A stretch of DNA of 9,609 nucleotides from Bacteroidales bacterium UBA7574 (GCA_002479035.1 DLLA01000066.1:20497-30105); one strand, 5' to 3'; numbered from the stretch's first letter, positions 1-6,935 are shown. Notes: a model not told the origin generated them from the letters alone. A program made the numbers and translations.

Positions 1-1
1 C

Positions 2-469
2 CTCCGCGGAGGCGCACGGCTGGTGCATTCCGTGGACGTGAGCGAGAAGGCTATCGACTTGGTGCGCTGCAATGTCGCCCGCAATTTCCCCGAGGGCGCA
101 CCTCACGAGGCGTTTGCACAGGAGGCTTTCGCCTATATGGCTGATATTCAGGACAAATACGACCTCATTATTCTCGACCCGCCGGCTTTTGCCAAGCATC
201 GGGATGCCATTCCCAATGCCCTCCGTGGCTACCGTCGTCTCAATGCCAAGGCTTTCGAGTGCATTCGTTCTGGTGGTCTGTTATTTACGTTCTCATGCTC
301 GCAAGCCGTTGATAAAGAGATGTTTAGGCTTGCTGTCTTTTCTGCTGCGGCACAGGTGGGGCGTCGTGTCCGTATCCTGCACCAGTTGCATCAGCCCCAA
401 GACCATCCTATCAATATCTACCACCCCGAAGGCGAATACCTCAAGGGCTTGGTCCTGCAGGTGGAGTAA
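2..469 (+). CDS. Class I SAM-dependent rRNA methyltransferase, RlmI-like (5' end missing)
   Basis: This is the C-terminal 155 residues of a gene that begins before the window; the frame is open from base 2. It fits the RlmI family, which uses S-adenosylmethionine to make 5-methylcytosine in 23S rRNA. Visible family features are LRGGARLVHSVDVSEKA near the left edge, with the acidic residue that normally contacts the SAM ribose, then DLIILDPPAFAKH (motif IV, DPPAF), and LLFTFSCSQ, carrying the cysteine of the m5C motif. It ends with HPINIYHPEGEYLKGLVLQVE, the usual end of Bacteroidales homologues. The N-terminal PUA and EEHEE-type regions expected for this family lie outside the window. The target base is inferred from the family only. 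A clear terminator follows the stop codon. Confidence 0.9.
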   Translation, partial: LRGGARLVHSVDVSEKAIDLVRCNVARNFPEGAPHEAFAQEAFAYMADIQDKYDLIILDPPAFAKHRDAIPNALRGYRRLNAKAFECIRSGGLLFTFSCSQAVDKEMFRLAVFSAAAQVGRRVRILHQLHQPQDHPINIYHPEGEYLKGLVLQVE

Positions 470-526
470 TACTCTTTCTTACGACCACCGGTCTCTCCAT
501 CTTTTCTTCACAAACATCCAACCAGA

Positions 527-559
527 AGGCTGTCTTGCGAGCAGGAACAGCCTCTTTTT
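527..559 (+). terminator. Rho-independent terminator after the rRNA methyltransferase gene
   Basis: AGGCTGT (527-533) pairs perfectly with ACAGCCT (547-553). An inner CTTG/CAGG stem containing one G-T pair extends the hairpin around a CGAG loop, with one bulged A. C then TTTTT (555-559) follows directly. It lies 57 nt after the methyltransferase stop codon and isolates that gene from rpmH. Confidence 0.75.
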
Positions 560-686
560 GTATCATATTGTTGTTAGTTTGTGTGTTTTCTGGACTGTCC
601 TCCCTCGCGGAATTAATGGTTAATTGTTGGGTAATTATATGTTCCTTGTATCATATTGTTGTTGTCAGTTGTTGCCTGTCCTCTCT
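558..686. repeat. Imperfect direct repeat with an identical 18-bp core
   Basis: TTGTATCATATTGTTGTT occurs at 558-575 and again at 646-663, an 88-bp offset. Similarity continues downstream of both copies, each having an AGTT-containing stretch followed by CTGTCCTC and CT, so each copy is about 40-50 bp with internal length differences. The first copy starts on the last T residues of the terminator. Function is unknown; it could be a relic of duplication or a dispersed element. Confidence 0.7.
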
Positions 687-769
687 AAATTTTTCTTAAT
701 AAGTTGCCAATTCCCGTCCGATCCCATCGTGATGCCCTTCTGTTAAAGTATTGTTAATGTTGTAGCATT

Positions 770-791
770 AGTATGTGATTAGTATGTGATT
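770..791. repeat. Tandem duplication of an 11-bp unit
   Basis: AGTATGTGATT at 770-780 is followed at once by an identical copy at 781-791. It is non-coding. The unit length matches that of the array at 6936-7012, though the sequence is unrelated. Confidence 0.85.
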
Positions 792-896
792 CAACCAATC
801 TTTCCGCGGCCATACCGAGTCCTGAAGCACCAATTGTTGTAAAATCTTAACGCCCCTACCATGTCTCCAAACCCCTCATTCAACCCATATTTGCAC

Positions 897-912
897 CTTT
901 TTTGCAAAAAAG
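897..912. promoter_or_regulatory. 16-nt perfect palindrome just upstream of the rpmH promoter
   Basis: C, six T, GC, six A, G forms a perfect inverted repeat ending 1 nt before the -33 TTTG box. Its position would suit an operator or an UP-like element. Runs of A and T also make chance palindromes likely, so a regulatory role is only a possibility. Confidence 0.35.
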
Positions 913-913
913 A

Positions 914-945
914 TTTGGTGGTATCAGAAAAAAGCAGTACTTTTG
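914..945 (+). promoter_or_regulatory. Bacteroidota-type housekeeping promoter for rpmH
   Basis: TTTG at 914-917 (-33 box) and TACTTTTG at 938-945 (-7 box, consensus TAnnTTTG) are separated by 20 nt, the arrangement known for the primary sigma factor of Bacteroides and relatives. Transcription would start at about 949-952, giving rpmH a leader of roughly 90 nt. The same boxes with the same spacing occur at 7266-7297. Confidence 0.75.
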
Positions 946-998
946 CACGCTTTTTCGGTTGTAGCGCAAGATACAGCCGTAGGGCTTTGACTGAAATT

Positions 999-1043
999 AT
1001 GAACTCGCCCACGATGATGGGGCACAAAGCAATAGAACAATGA
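999..1043 (+). CDS. Possible 14-residue leader ORF overlapping the rpmH start
   Basis: An ATG at 999 opens [14 protein letters not shown] and stops at TGA 1041-1043, which shares the ATGA sequence with the rpmH start at 1040. It lies wholly inside the predicted rpmH leader. The arrangement would allow translational coupling, but so short an ORF may arise by chance and no homologue is recognised. Confidence 0.2.
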   Translation: MNSPTMMGHKAIEQ

Positions 1044-1198
1044 AAAGAACCTTTCAACCATCGCAACGCAAAAGACGTAACAAACACGGCTTCCTGCAGA
1101 GAATGGCTACCGCTAATGGTCGCCGCGTACTTGCTGCCCGCCGCGCTAAAGGTCGCAAGAAACTGACCGTAGCCGACGAAGGACGCCACAAGTATTGA
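1040..1198 (+). CDS. rpmH: 50S ribosomal protein L34
   Basis: This 52-residue, strongly basic protein is the large-subunit ribosomal protein L34, which binds 23S rRNA. It starts [18 protein letters not shown] and continues through [19 protein letters not shown] and KKLTVADE, which covers the whole conserved L34 signature. The length is at the upper end of the family because of a short C-terminal tail (GRHKY) after the conserved LTV. The ATG at 1040 is fixed by the conserved N-terminus. The gene has its own promoter about 100 nt upstream and stands apart from rbfA by 155 nt containing a hairpin. Confidence 0.97.
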   Translation: MKRTFQPSQRKRRNKHGFLQRMATANGRRVLAARRAKGRKKLTVADEGRHKY

Positions 1199-1252
1199 TT
1201 ACGTTAGATAGGTTTTGCCTATGAGGGGCGCCAACGCCCTGAAACAAGCCAC

Positions 1253-1286
1253 AGGGAAAAGAGTGCCGACTCCTTTCCCTTGTTTG
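1253..1286 (+). terminator. Weak hairpin between rpmH and rbfA
   Basis: AGGGAAAAGAG (1253-1263) pairs with CTCCTTTCCCT (1270-1280) as an 11-position stem with one A/C mismatch and a 6-nt loop. Only a loose T-rich tract (TGTTTG, then TATTTTCT) follows, so termination may be partial and allow read-through into rbfA. No good promoter was found between this hairpin and rbfA, which fits partial read-through. Two smaller inverted repeats precede it at 1208-1222 and near 1225-1240. Confidence 0.45.
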
Positions 1287-1353
1287 CCGTATTTTCTGGC
1301 GATGTATGGCAGCAACAAACGGATAATTATCTGACTACAAACCGACTATCACA

Positions 1354-1692
1354 ATGGAATCTACACGATTAGAAAAGATTGAACGCCTCATACAAAAAGA
1401 CCTCAGTGACATCTTTCTCCGCTATGCACGCGCCCTGCGGGGCACCCTCATCTCGGTCAGCGAAGTGCGTATCTCGCCCGATTTGAGCATCGCCCACGTC
1501 TATCTCAGCATCTTCCCGCAGGACAGGGAAGCCCCCACCATGGCGCAGATTCAGGAGGATACGGGCAAGATTCGCGGCGAGATGGGCAACTTGGAACGAC
1601 ACCAGTTGCGCATCATCCCCGAACTCCATTTCCACCTCGACGAGACCATCGACCGCATGGAGCGTATCGACCAACTTCTCAAAGGCCATTAA
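1354..1692 (+). CDS. rbfA: 30S ribosome-binding factor RbfA
   Basis: RbfA is a small KH-fold protein that binds the immature 30S subunit and helps 16S rRNA 5'-end maturation, notably in the cold. The 112-residue product has the family layout: an N-terminal helix (STRLEKIERLIQKDLSDIF), then ISVSEVRISPDLSIAHVYLSIF with the typical V-x-x-S-x-D-L-x-x-A-x-V-Y-x-S pattern, a helical middle, and the ending RIIPELHFHLDETIDRMERIDQLL, matching the family's P-x-L-x-F-x-x-D end. The length is normal. It is the first gene of a close-packed run; the next coding frame begins within about 25 nt and in the same reading frame. Confidence 0.95.
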   Translation: MESTRLEKIERLIQKDLSDIFLRYARALRGTLISVSEVRISPDLSIAHVYLSIFPQDREAPTMAQIQEDTGKIRGEMGNLERHQLRIIPELHFHLDETIDRMERIDQLLKGH

Positions 1693-1713
1693 CCCCTCTC
1701 ATTCCCCCGCGCT

Positions 1714-2940
1714 ATCAGGTCCCGCAAGGTCGAACATATCATCGCGTGGCGCTACCTCTTCTCCAAGAAAGGGCACAATGCCATCAACATTGTCTCCGGC
1801 ATCAGCGCGGCGGCAGTAGGGGTGGTCACGGCGGCTATGGTATGTGTCATGAGCGTGATGAACGGCTTTGGGACGATGGTCGAGCATCTGTTCTCGCAGT
1901 TCGACCCTGATTTGCGCATCACGGCAACCACCGGCAAGTCGTTCCTCGACACGGGCGAGGCATTTCTGCTGTTACGCCAACTGCCTTGTATCCAATTGGT
2001 TAGCCAAACCGTCGAGGAGACGGCACTCGTCTATTTCGATGAGAAGCAGGCACCTGTCCGTCTGCGTGGCGTGGATGCTGCTTTCCCCCAACTGACCCAC
2101 ATCGACAGCATCATCACCGACGGACACTACCAGGTCTTCGACGGAGCCTTCGAGCGCGCGGTCCTCGGGCAGGGGTTGGCATGGCAACTGGGCATCGGCT
2201 CGCACTTTGTGCAGGCTATCCACGTCTATGCGCCCAAACGGACGGGCAAGGTCAATATGCTCCGTCCCGATGAGAGTTTCAATCGCGAAACATGCTTTAT
2301 ATCAGGCACTTTCGCCGTTCAGCAGACCCAGTACGACGACGCCCTCATGCTCGTCTCTATCGACCTCACACGCCGCCTGTTGGACTATGCGCCCGATGAG
2401 GTCACCTCCCTCATGGTGCAACTCGCCCCGGGCACATCCCCGCGCCAGGCAAAGCGCGACATTCGTGCGCTCTTAGGCGATGATTATCAGGTACTTGACC
2501 GCTACGAACAGCAGGCGGACTTTTTCCGTATCCTGCGCATCGAGAAGTTGCTCACCACCCTCTTGCTCGCCTTCATCTTGTTGATTGCCACTTTCAATGT
2601 AATAGGTTCGCTATCCATGCTAATCATTGATAAACAGCAGGATATACGCATACTCTCCCACCTTGGAGCCTCCGACCGGCAGATACGCCGCATCTTCACC
2701 TGCGAAGGCTGGCTCATCTCGGCACTTGGAGCAGTCGGAGGGCTCATCTTGGGGCTCTTGGTCTGCCTCATACAGGAGCATTTCGGGCTCCTCAAGTTGG
2801 GTTCGGGTACGGAATATGTGGTTTCTGCCTACCCTGTATCGGTGCAAGTCGCTGATATTCTGTTTGTTGCAATCGTAGTGCTGACACTCGGTTTTGTAGC
2901 CGCCTGGCTGCCTGCCCGACGAATACAGACCACTCCTTAA
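1714..2940 (+). CDS. ABC transporter permease, LolC/LolE family, with no standard start codon
   Basis: An inner-membrane FtsX-type permease of the kind that, with a LolD ATPase (not in this window), releases lipoproteins to the periplasmic carrier. Counting from ATC 1714 it has 408 residues, a normal length. The N-terminus RYLFSKKGHNAINIVSG plus transmembrane segment 1 (about 23-47) matches Bacteroidales homologues. A large periplasmic MacB-like domain follows (about 50-265), then the FtsX domain with transmembrane segments near 277-303, 332-354 and 379-401 and the cytoplasmic DIRILSHLGAS turn. Oddly, no ATG, GTG, TTG or CTG lies in frame between the rbfA stop and GTG 1822, which sits inside segment 1. 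A start at ATC 1714 is a guess; a base change at 1714-1716 or 1729-1731 is an alternative. Assignment as LolC rather than LolE is not possible. Confidence 0.88.
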   Translation: MRSRKVEHIIAWRYLFSKKGHNAINIVSGISAAAVGVVTAAMVCVMSVMNGFGTMVEHLFSQFDPDLRITATTGKSFLDTGEAFLLLRQLPCIQLVSQTVEETALVYFDEKQAPVRLRGVDAAFPQLTHIDSIITDGHYQVFDGAFERAVLGQGLAWQLGIGSHFVQAIHVYAPKRTGKVNMLRPDESFNRETCFISGTFAVQQTQYDDALMLVSIDLTRRLLDYAPDEVTSLMVQLAPGTSPRQAKRDIRALLGDDYQVLDRYEQQADFFRILRIEKLLTTLLLAFILLIATFNVIGSLSMLIIDKQQDIRILSHLGASDRQIRRIFTCEGWLISALGAVGGLILGLLVCLIQEHFGLLKLGSGTEYVVSAYPVSVQVADILFVAIVVLTLGFVAAWLPARRIQTTP

Positions 2941-2952
2941 ATATATACCGCA

Positions 2953-3486
2953 ATGCATCATCTCAAATTCCTGTTCTTTCTGTTGCCCCTTGGGTTGGTA
3001 TGTTGCACAACGCACAATCGGTATCAACCGTCTGTTTCACAGATAGATAGCATGTTCACCGCAGGCGATTTCCGCTTTTATGGGGCGCACTATAGTACGA
3101 TTCCGCAGAATGTGTTCTCTATCGACCTCATATCCGGCGGATTGCAGTTTGATTCCACCTATCGCATATCGGGCACGGGCACCAATCTCTACCTCGCCGA
3201 CATCTTTCTGCCCGCAACGGACTCCGTCTTGCAGTCGGGCATCTACGACATCGACACCACAGCCGCTCCCTACACCATCCTCCCCGGTATGCGTTTCGGC
3301 AGAGCCGTCACGGGTGCCTACGTGGCGCAGATGCGCGAGGGCAGCGTCACCGACACCCTTCTCTTCACCCGCGGACAGATGACGATCACGCAATGGGCGG
3401 ACAGCATAAGCCTTGATTTCCAATTGTTTACAGCAGACTCCGCACGCTACCACGGCACATACCTCGGGCGTGTATCCTACCGATGA
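2953..3486 (+). CDS. Putative small lipoprotein of unknown function
   Basis: A 177-residue protein with no family I can name. The first 16 residues (MHHLKFLFFLLPLGLV) form a hydrophobic signal sequence ending in CCTT. Cys18 in LVC-C, or less likely Cys17, could be the lipid-attachment residue, though the -1 position is not the usual G, A or S. The mature part is rich in Thr, Ser, Tyr and Asp and has alternating hydrophobic strands, suggesting a beta-rich extracytoplasmic domain. It starts 12 nt after the permease stop and its TGA overlaps the xerD ATG (ATGA at 3483-3486), so it is probably co-transcribed and translationally coupled. Being next to a lipoprotein-sorting permease is suggestive but proves no link. 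Confidence 0.75.
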   Translation: MHHLKFLFFLLPLGLVCCTTHNRYQPSVSQIDSMFTAGDFRFYGAHYSTIPQNVFSIDLISGGLQFDSTYRISGTGTNLYLADIFLPATDSVLQSGIYDIDTTAAPYTILPGMRFGRAVTGAYVAQMREGSVTDTLLFTRGQMTITQWADSISLDFQLFTADSARYHGTYLGRVSYR

Positions 3487-4364
3487 AGGACACCGAATAC
3501 CATACCTATCTGCGCCTCGAACGCGGACTGAGCACCAACTCCGTGGAGGCGTATGAGCGCGACTTGAAGAAGTTGCAGGACTACATGGTTTCCCACGGCA
3601 CGGACGCGGACCATGCTACTTTCGACGACCTGCAGGCGTTTGTCTTCGACACCTTCAAGGACATCCCCAACACCCGCACACAGGCGCGACTCCTGTCGGG
3701 CATACACTCGTACTACCGCTTTCTGCTCTACCACCACTACATCGAGCAGGACCCCTCCGAACTGCTTGAAATGCCCAAATTGGAGTTGCACCTCCCCGAT
3801 GTGCTGACCGTGGAGGAGATTAATGACATGATAACCCATATCGACCTATCCAAACCAGAAGGGCATCGCAACCGCGCAATCGTCGAGATGCTCTACGGCA
3901 GCGGACTGCGGGTCAGCGAGTTAGTCAACCTGCGTCTCAGTCATATCTACCGCCGCGACGGCTACATGCGCATCGTGGGCAAGGGCAGCAAAGAGCGGTT
4001 GGTACCCATATCCCCCGAGGCGGACAAGTGGTTCGGGTACTGGTTGCAGGACCGTGCGCAGTTGGACGTCAAGCCCGACTTCACGGACATCGCCTTCCTC
4101 AACCGCTACGGGCGGCAACTGACACGCGCGATGATTTTCACCATCATCAAAAGGCTCGCGCGCGAGGCGGGTATCACCAAGACCATCTCCCCACACACCC
4201 TCCGCCACTCGTTTGCCACCCACCTCTTGCAGAACGGCGCAGACCTGCGGATTATTCAGCAACTCCTCGGGCACGAGTCCATCGTAACCACCGAAATCTA
4301 CACCCACATCAACATTCAAGACCTGCGCGAAGCAGTACTCCGCTACCACCCCGAGAACCGATGA
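3483..4364 (+). CDS. xerD: Site-specific tyrosine recombinase XerD
   Basis: With XerC or alone, this cytoplasmic recombinase resolves chromosome dimers at the dif site. The 293 residues have the expected two parts: an N-terminal SAM-like core-binding domain (about 1-85, YLRLERGLSTNSVEAYERDL) and a C-terminal catalytic domain. Catalytic residues are all visible: Arg143 in GSGLRVSEL, Lys167 in GKGSKER, His238 and Arg241 in HTLRHSFATHLL, His264 in LLGHESIVTT and the nucleophile Tyr273 in EIYTHI. The size and the GSGLRVSEL and HTLRHSFATHLLQNGADLR signatures favour chromosomal Xer over a mobile-element integrase. Both ends overlap neighbours by ATGA. Which Xer paralogue it is (XerD against XerC) is less certain than the family. 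Confidence 0.93.
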   Translation: MKDTEYHTYLRLERGLSTNSVEAYERDLKKLQDYMVSHGTDADHATFDDLQAFVFDTFKDIPNTRTQARLLSGIHSYYRFLLYHHYIEQDPSELLEMPKLELHLPDVLTVEEINDMITHIDLSKPEGHRNRAIVEMLYGSGLRVSELVNLRLSHIYRRDGYMRIVGKGSKERLVPISPEADKWFGYWLQDRAQLDVKPDFTDIAFLNRYGRQLTRAMIFTIIKRLAREAGITKTISPHTLRHSFATHLLQNGADLRIIQQLLGHESIVTTEIYTHINIQDLREAVLRYHPENR

Positions 4365-6733
4365 AGCGGCTGATTCTCATACTGTTAAGTCTGCACGTAG
4401 GGCTCACCTTCGCGGCATCGCTCCCCGAGACCATCATCATCGGCGAGGTGTATGACCACGCCACAGGGCAACCTCTTCCAAACGTGAATATCTACCTCCA
4501 AGGTACGCAAGTCGGTACCACTACCAACGCCGAGGGACTCTTCCTTTTGCGCGCGCAGTTGGATAGGAAGCGCACCATGGTCGTCTCCGCGGTGGGATAC
4601 TACACCGAGCGTTTTCACATCGAGGCGGGGCAGCAGGCGGGCATTGAAGTCGCCCTGCGGGAGAAGGTGGGCAACCTCGGCGAGGTCTTTGTCTTTCCTG
4701 GCGAGAACCCTGCATTGCCCCTCATGGAGCAGGTGCGCCGGCACAGGCAGGTCAACGACCTTCCTGTCAACACCGCCGATGCCGATATGCAGACCTCGCT
4801 CTATGTCTCTGATATTCAGTCCCGACACCTCCGCCGTGCACTATGGGGCAGTCTGCAAAGCGGCATGCTCTTGCAGGCGGACTCCTCCTTCCTCCTGCCC
4901 CTCTACAGGTGCACCCGACACACGGGGCAGGTCTCCGAACAGGCTGCCATGCTCACCCTCACCGACTACCACACGCTCCTCGACCAACTCCAACCCGCCT
5001 GCAATTTCTACCGCAACAGCATCTCCGTCTTCTCCGCATCGCTGCTCAGCCCGCTCGCGTCTTCAGGCACCACCTACTACCACTACTATCTTGCCGACAG
5101 CCTCACCACCTGCGGCGAGAAGCACTATATTGTGCATTTCAAGACCAAAAACGCCTTCTACGCCACCCTCAACGGCGAGATGGAAATCGACTCCGCCACC
5201 TATGCCCTGCGCCGCATTGATGCCACCGTTCCCTCGCAGGTGAGTATCAACTACTTGCGCGAATTCACCATTCACCAGACCTTCGACACCGCCTGTCGCC
5301 TTACCCGCGAACGCACCTCCCTCATTCTCGACTTTGCCGTCAAGGCAGACACCACCCGCACCTTCCCTACACTCCTGATAACAAAGGAGATAACACCTCG
5401 TTCCGACACCATCACCCCCCTTGCCGACAGGGCACCCATCCCCCCCGCGGACACTGCCTTCACCGCTGCCCTCGACACCCTCGACAGTACCCCGCTTTTC
5501 CGCTTTGCCAAGTTCTGCGCCTATGTCATCCAAACAGGCTATTTCCCCACCAACACGCCTGTCGAGGTCGGACGACTCACCGAAACGCTCAAGTACAGCC
5601 CGCAGGAAGGACTCCGCGTGGGCATACCCCTGCGCACCACCCAAGACCTCTGGCGCAATGTCTCCCTCGAAGCCTACGTGGCGTACGGACTCCGCGACCG
5701 CGCATGGAAAGGCGCGGGGCAGGTGCATATCAACCTCCCCTCCGCGCGCCGGCACCAAATCCATCTCCGATACGCCGACGAATACGTCTATTCCGATGTC
5801 AACGAGTTCACGCAACGCTTGCGCGAAAACTCCGTATGGTCGCCGCAGATGTCATTGGTTACCAACTGGTTGCAAGGTGCGGTTTTCAATCCCGATTTCT
5901 ACTACAACACCGCCGTCCGCCGGCGCGAAGGGCGTATCCTCTTTGAGGACGATTGGAATGACTACTTGGAATCCCGCTTCTACCTCAAGGCAGGGCGCAT
6001 GGGCTACGGACAGCCCACAACCTCCTACACGGCACAACCCTCATTCTTCTACGCCACCCTCGGCGGTTCGGCGCGTCTCAGTTTCCACGAGCGCAAGATA
6101 GACCTCTATTTCCATCGTCGGCACCTCTACAACCACCTTCCCGTACTCTTCCTCGGGGGCGAAGTGGGCAGTTACCAAATGCCCGATATGTCGTCCTATC
6201 GCCTCTATGGCAACATCAATCTCCTCCTGCGCCAGCGCGTCAATCTTGGGCTGGGCGGTGAACTCAACTACGCCGTGCAGGCGGGCATCATCCTCGGACG
6301 GGTGCCTTATCCGCTCCTGCAAATCATGGCGGGCAACAATACCTATACATTTGATGCAGAACGGTTTACGTTGATGAACAACTATCAGTACGCCGCCGAC
6401 CGTTACGTCACCTTGCAGGCCGACTGGAATGGTCAAGGAGTATTGTTCAACCTCATTCCGGGCATTCGTTATCTGCGTCTGCGCGAATTGGCGGAAATCA
6501 AAGTGGCGTATGGCGGTCTTCGCCGCACTCACACTTCTGTCACTCCTTTCCCGACGTTGCCAAACGGCACTCCTACACTCAGTAGTCTCCGCATACCGTA
6601 TGTTGAACTCGGCGTCGGCATCGGCAATATCCTCCGCATCGGCGAACTCTACAGCATCTGGCGTCTCACGCACCTCTCCGACCCCACCGCCCCCTACTGG
6701 GCACTCCGCTTCCGCCTCCACCTCTCTCTCTAA
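4361..6733 (+). CDS. DUF5686-like outer-membrane protein with carboxypeptidase-regulatory-like domain
   Basis: A 790-residue protein. The start at ATG 4361 overlaps the xerD stop and gives a clear signal peptide (MKRLILILLSLHVGLTFAA, cleavage near 18-20). Upstream in-frame codons lie inside xerD and are rejected. Residues about 25-103 (GEVYDHATGQPLPNVNIYL through VSAVGYYTERF) are a CarboxypepD_reg-like beta domain, common at the N-terminus of Bacteroidota surface proteins. From about residue 415 the segments EGLRVGIPLRTT and LEAYVAYGLRDRAWKG resemble DUF5686, followed by many alternating aromatic strands typical of an outer-membrane beta-barrel. The last residues are RFRLHLSL, without the usual terminal aromatic. 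The final codons are already part of the downstream 22-bp repeat. Function is unknown; TonB-receptor-like but with no visible TonB box or plug. Confidence 0.85.
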   Translation: MKRLILILLSLHVGLTFAASLPETIIIGEVYDHATGQPLPNVNIYLQGTQVGTTTNAEGLFLLRAQLDRKRTMVVSAVGYYTERFHIEAGQQAGIEVALREKVGNLGEVFVFPGENPALPLMEQVRRHRQVNDLPVNTADADMQTSLYVSDIQSRHLRRALWGSLQSGMLLQADSSFLLPLYRCTRHTGQVSEQAAMLTLTDYHTLLDQLQPACNFYRNSISVFSASLLSPLASSGTTYYHYYLADSLTTCGEKHYIVHFKTKNAFYATLNGEMEIDSATYALRRIDATVPSQVSINYLREFTIHQTFDTACRLTRERTSLILDFAVKADTTRTFPTLLITKEITPRSDTITPLADRAPIPPADTAFTAALDTLDSTPLFRFAKFCAYVIQTGYFPTNTPVEVGRLTETLKYSPQEGLRVGIPLRTTQDLWRNVSLEAYVAYGLRDRAWKGAGQVHINLPSARRHQIHLRYADEYVYSDVNEFTQRLRENSVWSPQMSLVTNWLQGAVFNPDFYYNTAVRRREGRILFEDDWNDYLESRFYLKAGRMGYGQPTTSYTAQPSFFYATLGGSARLSFHERKIDLYFHRRHLYNHLPVLFLGGEVGSYQMPDMSSYRLYGNINLLLRQRVNLGLGGELNYAVQAGIILGRVPYPLLQIMAGNNTYTFDAERFTLMNNYQYAADRYVTLQADWNGQGVLFNLIPGIRYLRLRELAEIKVAYGGLRRTHTSVTPFPTLPNGTPTLSSLRIPYVELGVGIGNILRIGELYSIWRLTHLSDPTAPYWALRFRLHLSL

Positions 6734-6897
6734 CCTCTTCCCTCTAATCTCTATCCTCTTCCCCTCTAATCTCTATCTCCCTTTTCTCTAATCTCTAACC
6801 CCTTTCTCCCTAATCTCTATTTCTCTGTTCCCTAATCTCTATCTCCCTTTTCTCTAATCTCTAACCCCTTTCTATCTATTCTCTCCTTTCTCTCTGT
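6722..6897. repeat. Polypyrimidine tandem array, 22-bp period
   Basis: The core CTAATCTCTA begins at 6744, 6766, 6788, 6810, 6832 and 6854, exactly 22 bp apart, giving six clear units. Degenerate units flank them at 6722-6743 and 6876-6897. The + strand is almost pure C/T apart from the AA and A of each core. Units 2-3 and 5-6 are nearly identical, and a perfect 42-bp repeat (6766-6807 and 6832-6873) shows a 66-bp, three-unit higher-order period. The first degenerate unit includes the TAA of the preceding gene. Confidence 0.92.
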
Positions 6898-6935
6898 CTC
6901 TCATCAGGGTGGACTTCGTCGTGTTCTCTTCGTAC

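Larger units (their letters stand above)
470..1039. other. 570-nt intergenic region between the methyltransferase gene and rpmH
   Basis: No convincing gene is present. The region holds, in order: the terminator (527-559), an imperfect direct repeat (558-607 and 646-686), a tandem 11-bp duplication (770-791), a 16-nt palindrome (897-912), the rpmH promoter (914-945) and the rpmH leader. An antisense frame covering 791-1189 runs across both the rpmH promoter and the rpmH gene and has no recognisable protein family, so it is not annotated. No tRNA or other structured RNA was recognised. Confidence 0.6.

Noticed and set aside
861..1043. A 60-codon + strand frame upstream of rpmH
   Set aside because: Most of it precedes the predicted transcription start at about 949 and spans the palindrome and promoter; only its last 14 codons are in the transcript, reported separately as a low-confidence leader ORF.
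791..1189. A 132-codon antisense frame opposite rpmH
   Set aside because: It is opposite the conserved L34 gene and its promoter, and the translation matches no family I know.
3483..4364. Integrase of a mobile element or integron
   Set aside because: The recombinase sits in a housekeeping-style operon with overlapping neighbours, has the size and signatures of chromosomal Xer, and no attachment site, tRNA gene or cargo flanks it.
5063..5815. A 250-codon open frame on the - strand
   Set aside because: It lies wholly inside the DUF5686-type gene, has low-complexity Gly/Val-rich translation and no recognisable domain; it is a by-product of C/G-rich third positions on the + strand.
5421..6101. 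A 226-codon + strand frame in another phase
   Set aside because: Its translation is Pro/Ser/Thr/Arg-rich with no structure, and it overlaps the DUF5686-type gene whose frame has a signal peptide, a known domain and barrel-like strands.
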